The notes beneath the pieces are model-generated. The model was not told the origin of the DNA, searched no databases, and saw only the letters and a list, made by a program, of their open reading frames with translations. The position numbers and the translations under genes are program-made. From Henriciella sp. (GTDB taxonomy: Bacteria > Pseudomonadota > Alphaproteobacteria > Caulobacterales > Hyphomonadaceae), in the NCBI GenBank assembly GCA_013213785.1, contig JABSPZ010000010.1, positions 1 to 64,000 of the forward strand: a stretch of 64,000 nucleotides of DNA, given 5' to 3'. Below, piece by piece: positions 34,961-42,870 of this stretch; positions within the stretch are counted from its first letter, which is position 1, and every line of letters begins with the position of its first letter.

Positions 34961-35616
34961 CGGACGCGAAAGATCGCCATTCCATCATAGCCTTTAGCGC
35001 CAACAGTTTGCAGAGCGGTCATATCCAGGCCGTCGAGCGTCGCCGCATAAGCCATCATGGCGCGGACGCCTTTAACGCTATTCTCTTGGCCATCTACATC
35101 GATCACCGCGCCGCCTCGAACGATATTATCGGCCACGATCACAGCGCCAGAGCCCGTGAGCTTTAAAGCGCGCTCAAGATAGTTCTTATGATTGACCTTG
35201 TCGGCATCGATAAAGACGAAATCGAAGTGCCCACCGCTGGCGATTTCAGCATCGAGAACATCCACCGCGGGGCCTGTGCGCAAATCGATCCGGTCGCCAA
35301 ATCCTGAGGTATCGATGTTTTGCTGAGCAATTGCGGCCGTCCGCGTATCAATCTCTGTGGTGATCAGCTGCCCACCTTCGGGCAGCGCCCGCGCCATAGC
35401 GACGGCGGAGTATCCACCAAGGCACCCGATCTCCAGGACGCGTTTTGAGCCGTTCAATTTGATCAAGATCGCCAAAAACGCGGCTTGGAGCGGCGTCACA
35501 GCATGTGGAACCAAGCCCGCCGCTTCGCTTTTGCGGGCAATTTCATCCAGAACTCTGTCTGATTTGAGCAAGTTCTCACCCAAATATGCGTCTACGGCGG
35601 CATGAATATCAGTCAT
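34957..35616 (-). CDS. Class I SAM-dependent O-methyltransferase (COMT-like)
   Basis: 219 residues of the O-methyltransferase family 3. Motif I LEIGCLGGYSAVAMARAL near residue 59, VFIDADKVNHKNYLERAL near 131 with metal-site Asp, and VIVADNIVRGG near 158. Such enzymes methylate catechols or other small hydroxylated molecules with a divalent metal. It overlaps the vWA-like gene's end by four bases (convergent). Confidence 0.87.
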   Translation of the reverse strand: MTDIHAAVDAYLGENLLKSDRVLDEIARKSEAAGLVPHAVTPLQAAFLAILIKLNGSKRVLEIGCLGGYSAVAMARALPEGGQLITTEIDTRTAAIAQQNIDTSGFGDRIDLRTGPAVDVLDAEIASGGHFDFVFIDADKVNHKNYLERALKLTGSGAVIVADNIVRGGAVIDVDGQENSVKGVRAMMAYAATLDGLDMTALQTVGAKGYDGMAIFRVR

Positions 35617-35717
35617 ACTGAAGGTTAACTTCCCTTAACAGCGCTTGGGCCTTGAGCCCCACAACAATCAAGCCTACCACTTATGCGGGAGTGTAGAGTT
35701 TCACAACAAAGGTCGCC

Positions 35718-36530
35718 ATGCTGGGAGCCCAATTGCGTCATTTTGCGCTCGTTTGCGTCGTTCTGCCGTTAAGTGCAGTCGCGCAGGAAAGCACCAGCGC
35801 GCAGTTCGCATTCCCAAGCAATGCCGGTCAGCTCTACGAAGCCAGCCAAAGCGATGTCACCGTACCTGTCGCATCTTATGATGTTGAAAATGGCGCGAAT
35901 GCCCCAGCCGTGATGATTCCTGTCGAAAACCTCGCAACCCCGATGCGTTGTATGACGGCTTGGTCTTATCTGGCGGGCCGCGCAATTGAAGACTCTGAAA
36001 CCATGAGCAATTTGCACTCGGATTTCACAGAAGCCACGGCCAGCGCGCATTGGCAGCACTGGCTCAAAGTCGATCTAGAGTCCCATCAAGGCGTGTTTAG
36101 CGCCGACTTCCACCAGCGCAGACTCGCGGCAGAGCGGGCTTTCAGTATTGCGCTCGCGCGCGGGGAAGAAGCCTATGCCTTCCAAACGCTCGGCACTTGT
36201 TATGTTGAACCGCGGCTGCGCGAACTCGGAGACCCGACACAGCTCCTGAGAAACTTCATGATTGCGCATCAAGGCCTACCAGAATCCTATGCGGTTCCTG
36301 TTCTCCAACGCCAATTGCGGGCCTTTCCAATCTCTCTAGCAGACGATGTCGAGGACGATGCTGGATGTGACGACGACGCCCAGGAGACAGCCGCAATCGT
36401 AAGTGAACGGGTAAAGCTGCAATGTTTTGATCGTGGGGGCATTCTCGCCTCCAATGTCAAAGTTTCGGCGGAGACTTTGGACAGCGTTTGCCGTGTTACC
36501 GCTGCTGTTCAGTGTGAGAATGTTCCCTAG
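35718..36530 (+). CDS. Uncharacterised exported protein
   Basis: 270 residues with a Sec signal peptide (FALVCVVLPLSAVAQ). The mature part holds six Cys, several in CMTAW, GTCYVEP and a late GCDDDAQ cluster, suggesting disulfides in the periplasm. A mid-protein helical region (FHQRRLAAERAFSIALARGEEAYAFQTLGTC) is repeat-like but I cannot name a fold. No family recognised. The helicase gene follows 30 bases later. Confidence 0.55.
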   Translation: MLGAQLRHFALVCVVLPLSAVAQESTSAQFAFPSNAGQLYEASQSDVTVPVASYDVENGANAPAVMIPVENLATPMRCMTAWSYLAGRAIEDSETMSNLHSDFTEATASAHWQHWLKVDLESHQGVFSADFHQRRLAAERAFSIALARGEEAYAFQTLGTCYVEPRLRELGDPTQLLRNFMIAHQGLPESYAVPVLQRQLRAFPISLADDVEDDAGCDDDAQETAAIVSERVKLQCFDRGGILASNVKVSAETLDSVCRVTAAVQCENVP

Positions 36531-36560
36531 CTCAGCAAAGCTCGCTATGGCTTGGCGCTT

Positions 36561-37919
36561 ATGACTGATTTGCCTGTTCCTGCTGGCGCAACTGTGCCTG
36601 ATACAATCTATGCGAAACCAGCAACTTGGGTTGCTAGTGGCGCTGGAGCGCAGGGTAATCTGTTCCTGACAGGCCGGGCTGGCACCGGCAAAACCACCCT
36701 GCTCCGCAAATTCATGGCCGAAGCGGGCGAAAGCGCGATTGTGCTCGCCCCAACCGGTGTGGCTGCGATGAATGCAGGCGGCCAGACACTTCATTCGTTT
36801 TTCAAGTTCCCACCCCGCCTCATCGAACCTCAAGATGTGAAACGCCTTCGCACTGCGCGCCTGATGAAAGCGGCTGAGACGATTATCATTGACGAAATCT
36901 CGATGGTGCGCGCCGACATGCTGGACGCGATCGATCGCAGCCTGAAGCTCAATCGCGGCTCCAAGCGCCCGTTTGGCGGCGTGCGGATGATACTCGCCGG
37001 TGATCTGCACCAACTACCGCCCGTCGTGCGCGGCGACGAAGATCCTATTCTGAAAGAGCGTTATGGCGGCCACTATTTCTTCAACGCGCCCGCGTTCAAG
37101 GAGGCTGAATTTGCGCTGCTCGCCCTCAAGCACGTGTTTCGCCAAGAGGACCCGCGCTTTCTCGCGCTGCTGGGCGCGATGCGTCAGGGGCGATTGACCC
37201 CCGCGGATCAGAGCGTGCTGCAAAGTGTTGTCTCCGACAGAGACGCCGTGGAAGCCAGCGAAACGCATATCGTCCTCACACCCAACAATGCCAACGCCTA
37301 TCGGATCAATCAGGCGCGGTTGGAAGATTTACCAGGCCCAGAGAAAGTCTTCGAAGCGCGCGTCCAAGGTGATTTCGACGAGAAGACCTACCCCACCGAA
37401 GCCGACCTGGAGCTGAAAGAAGGCGCCCGGGTGATGCTGATCAAGAATGACCCGGAAGGTCGATGGGTGAACGGTTCGCTCGCCACCGTCGCGGGTTGGT
37501 CAGGTCGCAACGTTGTGGTTGAGCTTGGCGGGCTCGAATATGAGATCGAACCTGCGGCCTGGGAAAAATACAAATACTCGCTTGATCCTGAGACCAAAAA
37601 GGTTTCCCGCGAAGTGGTTGGGACGTTTAAACAGGTCCCAGTTCGGCTCGCCTATGCTGTGACCATTCATAAGGCGCAGGGCCTCACACTCGATAAGGTC
37701 TATATCGACTTGGACCGAGGCATGTTCGCTCACGGCCAGGCCTATGTGGCCTTTTCCAGAGCACGAAACCTAGAGGGCCTCGAGATCTCCCGCGCGCTGC
37801 GCCCGAGAGATCTTGTTATGGATCGCAATGCCTTCGCGTTTGGAAAACTGGATCCGATTGAAGACAATGATGCCTATCTCCTCGCCAAATTCGCGCGCGA
37901 GGATGATGCTTTGATTTAA
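36561..37919 (+). CDS. PIF1-like ATP-dependent DNA helicase
   Basis: 452 residues, superfamily 1B. Walker A LTGRAGTGKTTLLRKF near residue 36, TGVAAMNAGGQTLHSFF (motif Ia), Walker B IIIDEISMV near 110, AGDLHQLPPV (motif III), and the C-terminal IHKAQGLTLDKVYIDLDRG and YVAFSRARNLEGL (motifs V and VI). It would unwind DNA 5' to 3', for example at replication obstacles. The track start is a TTG; I use the ATG at 36561. Overlaps the convergent small gene by four bases. Confidence 0.9.
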   Translation: MTDLPVPAGATVPDTIYAKPATWVASGAGAQGNLFLTGRAGTGKTTLLRKFMAEAGESAIVLAPTGVAAMNAGGQTLHSFFKFPPRLIEPQDVKRLRTARLMKAAETIIIDEISMVRADMLDAIDRSLKLNRGSKRPFGGVRMILAGDLHQLPPVVRGDEDPILKERYGGHYFFNAPAFKEAEFALLALKHVFRQEDPRFLALLGAMRQGRLTPADQSVLQSVVSDRDAVEASETHIVLTPNNANAYRINQARLEDLPGPEKVFEARVQGDFDEKTYPTEADLELKEGARVMLIKNDPEGRWVNGSLATVAGWSGRNVVVELGGLEYEIEPAAWEKYKYSLDPETKKVSREVVGTFKQVPVRLAYAVTIHKAQGLTLDKVYIDLDRGMFAHGQAYVAFSRARNLEGLEISRALRPRDLVMDRNAFAFGKLDPIEDNDAYLLAKFAREDDALI

Positions 37920-38260
37920 GCAGCGGCGCGGCGTTCTCCGATTAAAAGCGCCTTCAGATCACCATTCACTCTAAAGCTCATGATCAAGAGATAGATGGTT
38001 AGAAACAACCCTCCGCCTGTTAGCGCGAGCGGGGTTAGAACCCACCCAATGAGACTATATTCATGGCGCCAGCCGACCCAGAGAGCTGACAAGATCAAGA
38101 AGCCCATAAAGTCTAGATTGAACTGCCCCGGCCAGGCCATGGCGGCCATATCATTGAAGAAGATTGGAACCAGGCCCATGCCGTGATTAGCGATCACAAT
38201 CAGGGTGTAGACGGTTAAAACGATCAGAAAAACGACAGGGTATAGGCGTAACAAGGTCAT
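37916..38260 (-). CDS. Small multipass membrane protein under a palindromic operator
   Basis: 114 residues with three hydrophobic helices (VVFLIVLTVYTLIVIANHG, LDFMGFLILSALWVGWRH, LIGWVLTPLALTGGGLFLTIYLLIMS) and a short basic tail. No family recognised with certainty. Its ribosome binding site GGAGGCCCTCTC precedes the ATG, and an 18-base perfect palindrome sits 33 bases upstream of the start, so it is probably controlled by a dedicated repressor. Confidence 0.65.
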   Translation of the reverse strand: MTLLRLYPVVFLIVLTVYTLIVIANHGMGLVPIFFNDMAAMAWPGQFNLDFMGFLILSALWVGWRHEYSLIGWVLTPLALTGGGLFLTIYLLIMSFRVNGDLKALLIGERRAAA

Positions 38261-38292
38261 GAGAGGGCCTCCTTTGTGCAGCCCTCTTCATA

Positions 38293-38310
38293 TTGTAGCG
38301 ATCGCTACAA
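38293..38310. promoter_or_regulatory. Perfect 18-base palindrome, likely TetR-family operator
   Basis: TTGTAGCGATCGCTACAA is fully self-complementary with no spacer. It lies between the methyltransferase stop and the start of the small membrane gene. Palindromes of the TGTAGCG-CGCTACA type are typical TetR-family operators. No tetR gene lies in the window. Confidence 0.55.
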
Positions 38311-38311
38311 A

Positions 38312-38947
38312 TCAACACTCTTCTGGCTTCTGTCCAACCATAAACAGGACCATACCGCCGCCGGGTTGCCAGTAATGCACGGTCTTGAAGCCGATCGCTT
38401 CAATATCATTTTGCAGTTGTTTCGCTGTCATACGCCGCACGCGCGGCCACTGACCAAGCGCATTCATGATCGGAAATATAGGCTCCAGCAGGCGCAGATA
38501 CCATTTCTCACGAATGCATACCGTGCTTGAGATGAAGTGCCCGCCGGGTTTCAGGGCCTCATAAACCCGGCCCATCGCCGCCATGCGATTGTCGAGCAGG
38601 TGAAGAATGTTGAGACCAAGCGCTGCGTCATAGGTTCCTGGTTTGGCTTGGAAACTGTCCATATCAGCGACAGAGAATTGTACATTATCGATGCCCGCAG
38701 GTGCCTTTTTACCTCTGGCAATGCGGATCATTTCTGGGGATACATCCATGGCATCTATGTTCTTCACATAGGGCGCATGCAGGATAGCTGTTGAGCCGGT
38801 CCCACAGCCAAACTCCAAAACATTCGAGTCCGGGGTAAAATACTCCCGGGTGAGGTCCAGTTTAATCTCGTACGCCTTCTGATTTGCGATGGGCTGTTTC
38901 GAATACTTCTCAGCAATCTTGTCCCAAAATTTTGCTTTATCCGGCAT
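38312..38947 (-). CDS. Class I SAM-dependent methyltransferase
   Basis: 211 residues. Motif I VLEFGCGTGSTAILHA near residue 44, then MDVSPEMIRIARGK, and VYEALKPGGHFISSTVC near 125; this is the UbiE/small-molecule methyltransferase type. Substrate unknown. The ATG at 38947 follows a strong AAGGAGGCAGAG; the track start 19 codons earlier has none. Divergent from a LysR regulator with an operator between them, so it is the likely target. Confidence 0.85.
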   Translation of the reverse strand: MPDKAKFWDKIAEKYSKQPIANQKAYEIKLDLTREYFTPDSNVLEFGCGTGSTAILHAPYVKNIDAMDVSPEMIRIARGKKAPAGIDNVQFSVADMDSFQAKPGTYDAALGLNILHLLDNRMAAMGRVYEALKPGGHFISSTVCIREKWYLRLLEPIFPIMNALGQWPRVRRMTAKQLQNDIEAIGFKTVHYWQPGGGMVLFMVGQKPEEC

Positions 38948-39013
38948 CTCTGCCTCCTTCTGAAGTCCCGCGCGGCGCGGGATACATGTATGATCAAATT
39001 GCATGCACGCTAC

Positions 39014-39036
39014 CTATCTATTCAAAGATCAGATAG
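39014..39036. promoter_or_regulatory. LysR-type T-N11-A operator (CTATCT-N11-AGATAG)
   Basis: CTATCT and AGATAG are perfect inverted arms separated by 11 bases, the classic LysR-family site. It is in the divergent gap 39 bases before the LysR start and 67 before the methyltransferase start. A TGCATGCA palindrome lies at 39000-39007. Confidence 0.6.
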
Positions 39037-39074
39037 AAATTGCCGAAACTTCAAAGGGACCTATACAAAAACCA

Positions 39075-39974
39075 ATGAATTGGCAGGCAATATCCTTCGA
39101 TTGGAACCAAGTCCGTGCGTTTCTAGCGACGGCGGAAGAAGGCTCACTTTCTGCGGCGGCGCGCGCGCTTGGCCAGACGCAGCCCACGCTCAGCCGGCAG
39201 GTCGCTGCGCTTGAGGAAGAGCTCGGCGTTACGCTGTTTGAGCGCGCCGGACGGGCCATGGCGCTCACCTCAGCGGGCGCTGACTTGCTGGATCACGTGC
39301 GGGTGATGGCGGATGCCGCCAATCGAATTTCGCTCTCAGCCTCAGGTCAATCTCAAACCATCGCAGGAAAAGCCGTGATCACCGCGACCGGGAACGTTGC
39401 GACGCGGCAATTGCCCCCAATCCTCAAGAAAATTCATGCCGTTGCCCCGGATCTCGAGATCGACATTCTGCCATCGAATGAAGTGCAAGATCTGACGCGC
39501 CGCGAGGCGGATATTTCCATTCGCCATGCCCGCCCGGAACAGCCTGATCTGATCGCGAAACTACTGATGGAGACCAAAGCCCACCTCTATGCGTCGCGCG
39601 AATATCTGGAAAAGATTGGGCCGGTCACCGAGTTGAAAATGCTCGAACAAGCGACCTTCATCGGGCTTGATCGGACGGATGAGATGATCCTCGCGATGAA
39701 AGAGTACGATCTCAATCTCACCCGCAGCCAGTTCCAGTTTAACTCTCCAAGCGGTCACGTCCTTTATGAATTGGTACGCCAAGGCCTCGGCGTGAGCATC
39801 CTGACCAGGGACATTGAGACGTACAGCCCAAACATAGAGCCCATCCTGCCGGAGAAATTCTTCATTCCCGTGCCGGTTTGGCTCGTTACACATCGCGAGC
39901 TGCACACCAGCAAACGGATCCGCGTTGTGTACGATATCCTTGCTGAAGAGCTTCCAAAATCAGCCAACATTTGA
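39075..39974 (+). CDS. LysR-family transcriptional regulator
   Basis: 299 residues. An N-terminal winged helix-turn-helix (FDWNQVRAFLATAEEGSLSAAARALGQTQPTLSRQVAALEEELGVTLFERAGRAMALT) is followed by a substrate-binding domain from about residue 90. The start is the ATG at 39075 (MNWQAISF); the track start would place the operator inside the gene and adds residues unlike the family. It probably regulates itself and the divergent methyltransferase. Confidence 0.9.
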   Translation: MNWQAISFDWNQVRAFLATAEEGSLSAAARALGQTQPTLSRQVAALEEELGVTLFERAGRAMALTSAGADLLDHVRVMADAANRISLSASGQSQTIAGKAVITATGNVATRQLPPILKKIHAVAPDLEIDILPSNEVQDLTRREADISIRHARPEQPDLIAKLLMETKAHLYASREYLEKIGPVTELKMLEQATFIGLDRTDEMILAMKEYDLNLTRSQFQFNSPSGHVLYELVRQGLGVSILTRDIETYSPNIEPILPEKFFIPVPVWLVTHRELHTSKRIRVVYDILAEELPKSANI

Positions 39975-40030
39975 CCCAGAGCAAGCAAGGTGCGAGCGTC
40001 AAAAAAGCCCCCAATCTTCAGGAGCCATGA

Positions 40031-40276
40031 ATGATCAGTCTCGCCCTAAAATGGATGGCGCGTGCCATGTTCGCGCTAGCAGTCTTCTCTGCGCTCACGG
40101 CAATCTACATGTATTATACACTGAACTTTGGCAGCTGCGTCGAGGGTGGACCGAGCTGTAACACGAATGTTGCGACGCTATATGCTGCCGGCCTCGGCAT
40201 TGTCGGCTTCGCGGTGACGGGATACGCCGCACACGTAATTAGCAAAGGGTTTTCGGAACCGCAGGATGGCGATTAA
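40031..40276 (+). CDS. Small two-helix membrane protein
   Basis: 81 residues with two transmembrane helices (MARAMFALAVFSALTAIYMYY and ATLYAAGLGIVGFAVTGYAA) and a short loop holding two Cys (SCVEGGPSC) that may form a disulfide in the periplasm. A ribosome binding site (CAGGAGCC) lies before the ATG. Convergent and overlapping by four bases with the PspB-like gene. Unknown function. Confidence 0.6.
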   Translation: MISLALKWMARAMFALAVFSALTAIYMYYTLNFGSCVEGGPSCNTNVATLYAAGLGIVGFAVTGYAAHVISKGFSEPQDGD

Positions 40277-40512
40277 GCCAGGCGAGAAATCTCTTCGCTG
40301 AGGCGCTTGTCGCCATCGGTCGTGATCTTCTCCAGGACCTTCACACGATCACGCAAACTGAGCACTTCGCGCTCTAAGTCTTCCATGCGAAGCTTTGTTT
40401 CTTCATCCATTTCGGAGTTCTCGCGGGTTTCCATCCAGGTCTTTAAGACCCCCGCGCCGACCGCGATTAAAACGATCAGCACAACCATGGTGAAAGGGCT
40501 GTCGATTTCCAT
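40273..40512 (-). CDS. PspB-like single-pass coiled-coil protein
   Basis: 79 residues: an N-terminal transmembrane helix (FTMVVLIVLIAVGAGVL) and a cytoplasmic coiled coil (KLRMEDLEREVLSLRDRVKVLEKITTDGDKRLSEEI). This is the layout of PspB, and the LEREVLSLRDRVKVLEKI heptads are similar to PspB tails. It is not part of the psp operon 3 kb away. It follows dut with a 64-base gap holding a TATCG dyad. Confidence 0.6.
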   Translation of the reverse strand: MEIDSPFTMVVLIVLIAVGAGVLKTWMETRENSEMDEETKLRMEDLEREVLSLRDRVKVLEKITTDGDKRLSEEISRLA

Positions 40513-40531
40513 AACTTGCTATCCTAACTTT

Positions 40532-40546
40532 TATCGTTATTCGATA
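40532..40546. promoter_or_regulatory. TATCG-N5-CGATA dyad upstream of PspB-like gene
   Basis: A perfect five-base inverted repeat with a five-base spacer, 20 bases before the ATG at 40512. It would overlap the promoter or leader and may be an operator of the PadR or ArsR kind; this is a guess from shape. Confidence 0.3.
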
Positions 40547-40576
40547 TATAGCACGTTAGGCGTTTGACGCAAGGAT

Positions 40577-41032
40577 TTATCTGCCCGTCGATCCAAATCC
40601 GCCAGCTCCGCGATCAGTCTCATCGAGGGTTTCAACTTGCTGCCAGACTAACCTTGTGACCGGCGCGAGCAGCATTTGCCCAATCCGTTCACCGCGGGCA
40701 ATCGTGAAAGCCTCCGGGCCGTGATTGATGAGGATGACTTTCAGTTCGCCGCGATAATCGCTGTCAATCGTACCGGGTGAGTTGAGACACGTGATGCCAT
40801 GCTTTGCAGCCAGGCCGGACCGCGGCCGCATCTGAATTTCATAGCCTTGCGGGATGGCAACACTGAGCCCTGTCGGGACCATGGTTTTCTCGCCGGGATT
40901 TAAAACCAGCGGGTCATCTTTCGCGACAGCCGCACGGACATCCATACCGGCGGCGCCAAGCGTTTCATAAGCGGGCAATTCAAGCCCTTCGAAATGCGGT
41001 AAAGGCCGCACAGCAACAGTAATCTCAGTCAT
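40577..41032 (-). CDS. dut: Deoxyuridine 5'-triphosphate nucleotidohydrolase (dUTPase)
   Basis: 151 residues with all five trimeric dUTPase motifs: [54 protein letters not shown] and [10 protein letters not shown] at the C-terminus. It hydrolyses dUTP to dUMP, supplying dTMP synthesis and keeping uracil out of DNA. The ATG at 41032 is used rather than the longer track start. 53 bases after coaBC, a usual pair. Confidence 0.96.
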   Translation of the reverse strand: MTEITVAVRPLPHFEGLELPAYETLGAAGMDVRAAVAKDDPLVLNPGEKTMVPTGLSVAIPQGYEIQMRPRSGLAAKHGITCLNSPGTIDSDYRGELKVILINHGPEAFTIARGERIGQMLLAPVTRLVWQQVETLDETDRGAGGFGSTGR

Positions 41033-41085
41033 GGAGATGCAAAGCGCCGGAGTCGGGGCCATGAGTCAAGCGTCAGATGCTTGGC

Positions 41086-42336
41086 TTATTGCGCGGCGAT
41101 CTTATCCGCTTCGTCGCCAAACTCTTCGGTGATGCGCGCGACCAAGCGCGTGGCCACATCTTGTTTGGTCATCCGGGGCCAGCGCACCTCGATACCCTCT
41201 CGGGTGACGAGCGCCACTTCGTTCATTTCGCCGCCCATGACATCGCCGCTCACATCATTCGAGACGATCCAATCACAACGCTTGCGCTTCAGTTTGGCAA
41301 TGGCCAGCGCATCAACGTCGTGCGTCTCCGCAGCAAATCCGATCACCAGGTCCGGGCGGTTCTTCTTTTTGCGCGATAGTGTGGCCAGGATGTCTGGGTT
41401 TTCTGACAGTTCTAGCGTTGGATGCGGATCACCACCGCCTTCTTTGAGCTTCATCTTCTTCGCGGCCGCGCGGCTTGGGCGCCAATCAGCAACTGCCGCC
41501 ACAGAGATAAACACATCCGATGGTAGCGCGTCTTGGCAGGCGTCGAGCATCTCGCGGGCGGTCTCAACCGGCACATGATCTACGCCGTCTGGGACTTGCA
41601 ACGCGACCGGCCCAGAGACCAATGTCACGCGCGCTCCGGCTTTGGCGAGGGCGCCAGCAATCGCATAGCCCTGCTTGCCGCTGGAATGGTTCGACAGAAA
41701 ACGAACCGGGTCGAGCGGCTCGCGCGTCGGTCCAGCGGTCACCAAAGCGTGGCGCCCGGCGAGTGGTTTTGGGTCTAGGCCGTAGAGAACGGGTCCATCG
41801 CTCAGCAAAGCTTCGATACGACCGGCAATTTCGAGCGGTTCCGGCAGGCGTCCAGGTCCAAACTCGCCGCAAGCCATAGCGCCTTCGTCAGGGTCCATGA
41901 CGGTCACGCCATCATTACGCAGGGTCTCGACGTTGCGCTGTGTCGCGGCGTGTTCCCACATGCGAACATTCATCGCCGGAACCATCAGCACAGGCTTATC
42001 CGTCGCGAGCAGCGTGGTTGATGCGAGATCATTGGCCAAGCCATTCGCAGCTTTTGCCATCAAATCTGCCGTCGCCGGGCAGACCACAACCAGGTCTGCG
42101 GACCGCGACAGCTGAATGTGGCCCATATCGGCCTCATCATCCAAGTCGAAAAGTTCGGTGAAGACTTTCTCGCCAGAGAGCGCTGAAACAGACAGCGGGG
42201 TCACGAATTCCTGTCCGCCTTTTGTGACAATGCAACGGCTCGCGATGCCGCGCCGCGCCAGCTCTCGGATCAGCTCGAGAGATTTATAGGCGGCGATCCC
42301 GCCACCAATGACCAGAAGAATACGCTTACCTGACAT
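41086..42336 (-). CDS. coaBC: Bifunctional phosphopantothenoylcysteine decarboxylase/synthetase
   Basis: 416 residues. The CoaC half has GGGIAAYKS near the N-terminus (FMN binding), PAMNVRMWEH and a substrate-binding Cys in GAMACGEFGPGRLPE. The CoaB half starts near 195 with VTAGPTREPLDPVRFLSNHSSGKQG and contains the Lys-rich KRKRCDWIVSND. The two steps make 4'-phosphopantetheine for CoA. The start is the ATG at 42336 (MSGKRIL). Upstream is a 291-base gap with a structured RNA on the opposite strand. Confidence 0.95.
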   Translation of the reverse strand: MSGKRILLVIGGGIAAYKSLELIRELARRGIASRCIVTKGGQEFVTPLSVSALSGEKVFTELFDLDDEADMGHIQLSRSADLVVVCPATADLMAKAANGLANDLASTTLLATDKPVLMVPAMNVRMWEHAATQRNVETLRNDGVTVMDPDEGAMACGEFGPGRLPEPLEIAGRIEALLSDGPVLYGLDPKPLAGRHALVTAGPTREPLDPVRFLSNHSSGKQGYAIAGALAKAGARVTLVSGPVALQVPDGVDHVPVETAREMLDACQDALPSDVFISVAAVADWRPSRAAAKKMKLKEGGGDPHPTLELSENPDILATLSRKKKNRPDLVIGFAAETHDVDALAIAKLKRKRCDWIVSNDVSGDVMGGEMNEVALVTREGIEVRWPRMTKQDVATRLVARITEEFGDEADKIAAQ

Positions 42337-42464
42337 GCCACACACTTATGCCACTTCCGGGCCATGTGACACAAAACAAATGAAAAAACGACCACACAGA
42401 TGCGTGAGTTTTACGTTTTTGGTTAACAGATTGAGCTTTGGGCAGTCTCGATAGGGTATTCTTC

Positions 42465-42623
42465 GCCATCTTGATTGCTTAACCACCGCACATCTTTCTA
42501 CGCCGGAAGCCCCGCAGTGAGGTGCGAGACTTCCCCCCAACCGAGCGGGGTTTTCCGATCCAGTTCTCTCAGATGTGCGTTCAGGGAGAGAGAAATCGAA
42601 CTGGAACAGAATTCTGTTTTTTT
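42465..42623 (+). ncRNA. Candidate structured small RNA with own terminator
   Basis: About 150 bases in a gap without a gene. A 12-base-pair stem (42504-42515 with 42545-42557: CGGAA-CCCCGC and GCGGGG-TTCCG) carries a small GAGGT-ACTTC hairpin and a C-run (CCCCCC) in its loop. A second hairpin, TTCTCTC (42564-42570) with GAGAGAA (42588-42594), has AGATGTGCG in its loop, which is perfectly complementary to CGCACATCT at 42487-42495: a possible pseudoknot or alternative fold. AACAGAATTCTGTT followed by a T-run closes it. TTGAGC near 42431 is a possible -35. I do not recognise the family; it does not look like 6S, SRP or tmRNA. Confidence 0.55.
42605..42623 (+). terminator. Short hairpin plus T-run ending the candidate RNA
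   Basis: AACAGAATTCTGTT is a palindrome with six to seven T following. The stem is short and A-T rich, so termination may be partial. On the minus strand the T-run is absent, so it serves the plus strand. Confidence 0.5.
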
Positions 42624-42627
42624 GCCT

Positions 42628-42810
42628 CTATTCGGGCGCGATGAAATTGATCACCAATCCTTTGTCCAGCGAGGCTTTGAGGGTCATTTCAACCCCGCCT
42701 GTTTGAAGCTGGACCCCGTCGCCTTCGACGCTTGCGAAGGCTGCGAGTGATAGGGCAGCAGCGACGAGCAGTCCGGTTCGGATCCCGCTTCTGATGGCCT
42801 TGCGTGTCAT
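42628..42810 (-). CDS. Small exported protein
   Basis: 60 residues: a signal peptide (GLLVAAALSLAAFASVEGD) and a mature part of about 33 residues (GVQLQTGGVEMTLKASLDKGLVINF) that could be a beta-rich peptide. GAGAGGGGAATTCCC gives a good ribosome binding site before the ATG at 42810. It is the next gene after pspC on the same strand (60-base gap) but an operator-like palindrome in between suggests its own control. Its end faces the terminator of the candidate RNA. Confidence 0.55.
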   Translation of the reverse strand: MTRKAIRSGIRTGLLVAAALSLAAFASVEGDGVQLQTGGVEMTLKASLDKGLVINFIAPE

Positions 42811-42847
42811 GGGAATTCCCCTCTCTATCCTAATCTTGCCTGATCCC

Positions 42848-42865
42848 AGGTTACATGTGTAACCT
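42848..42865. promoter_or_regulatory. Palindrome AGGTTACA-TG-TGTAACCT
   Basis: A perfect eight-base dyad around a two-base centre, 38 bases before the small exported protein's ATG and six bases after the pspC stop. It looks like an operator for a dimeric repressor (TetR or GntR type) rather than a terminator, because no T-run follows on the minus strand. Confidence 0.45.
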
Positions 42866-42870
42866 ATTCC

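Noticed and set aside
35625-35638. TTAA-N6-TTAA as a CtrA site
   Set aside because: The spacing is six, not seven bases, so it does not fit the consensus.
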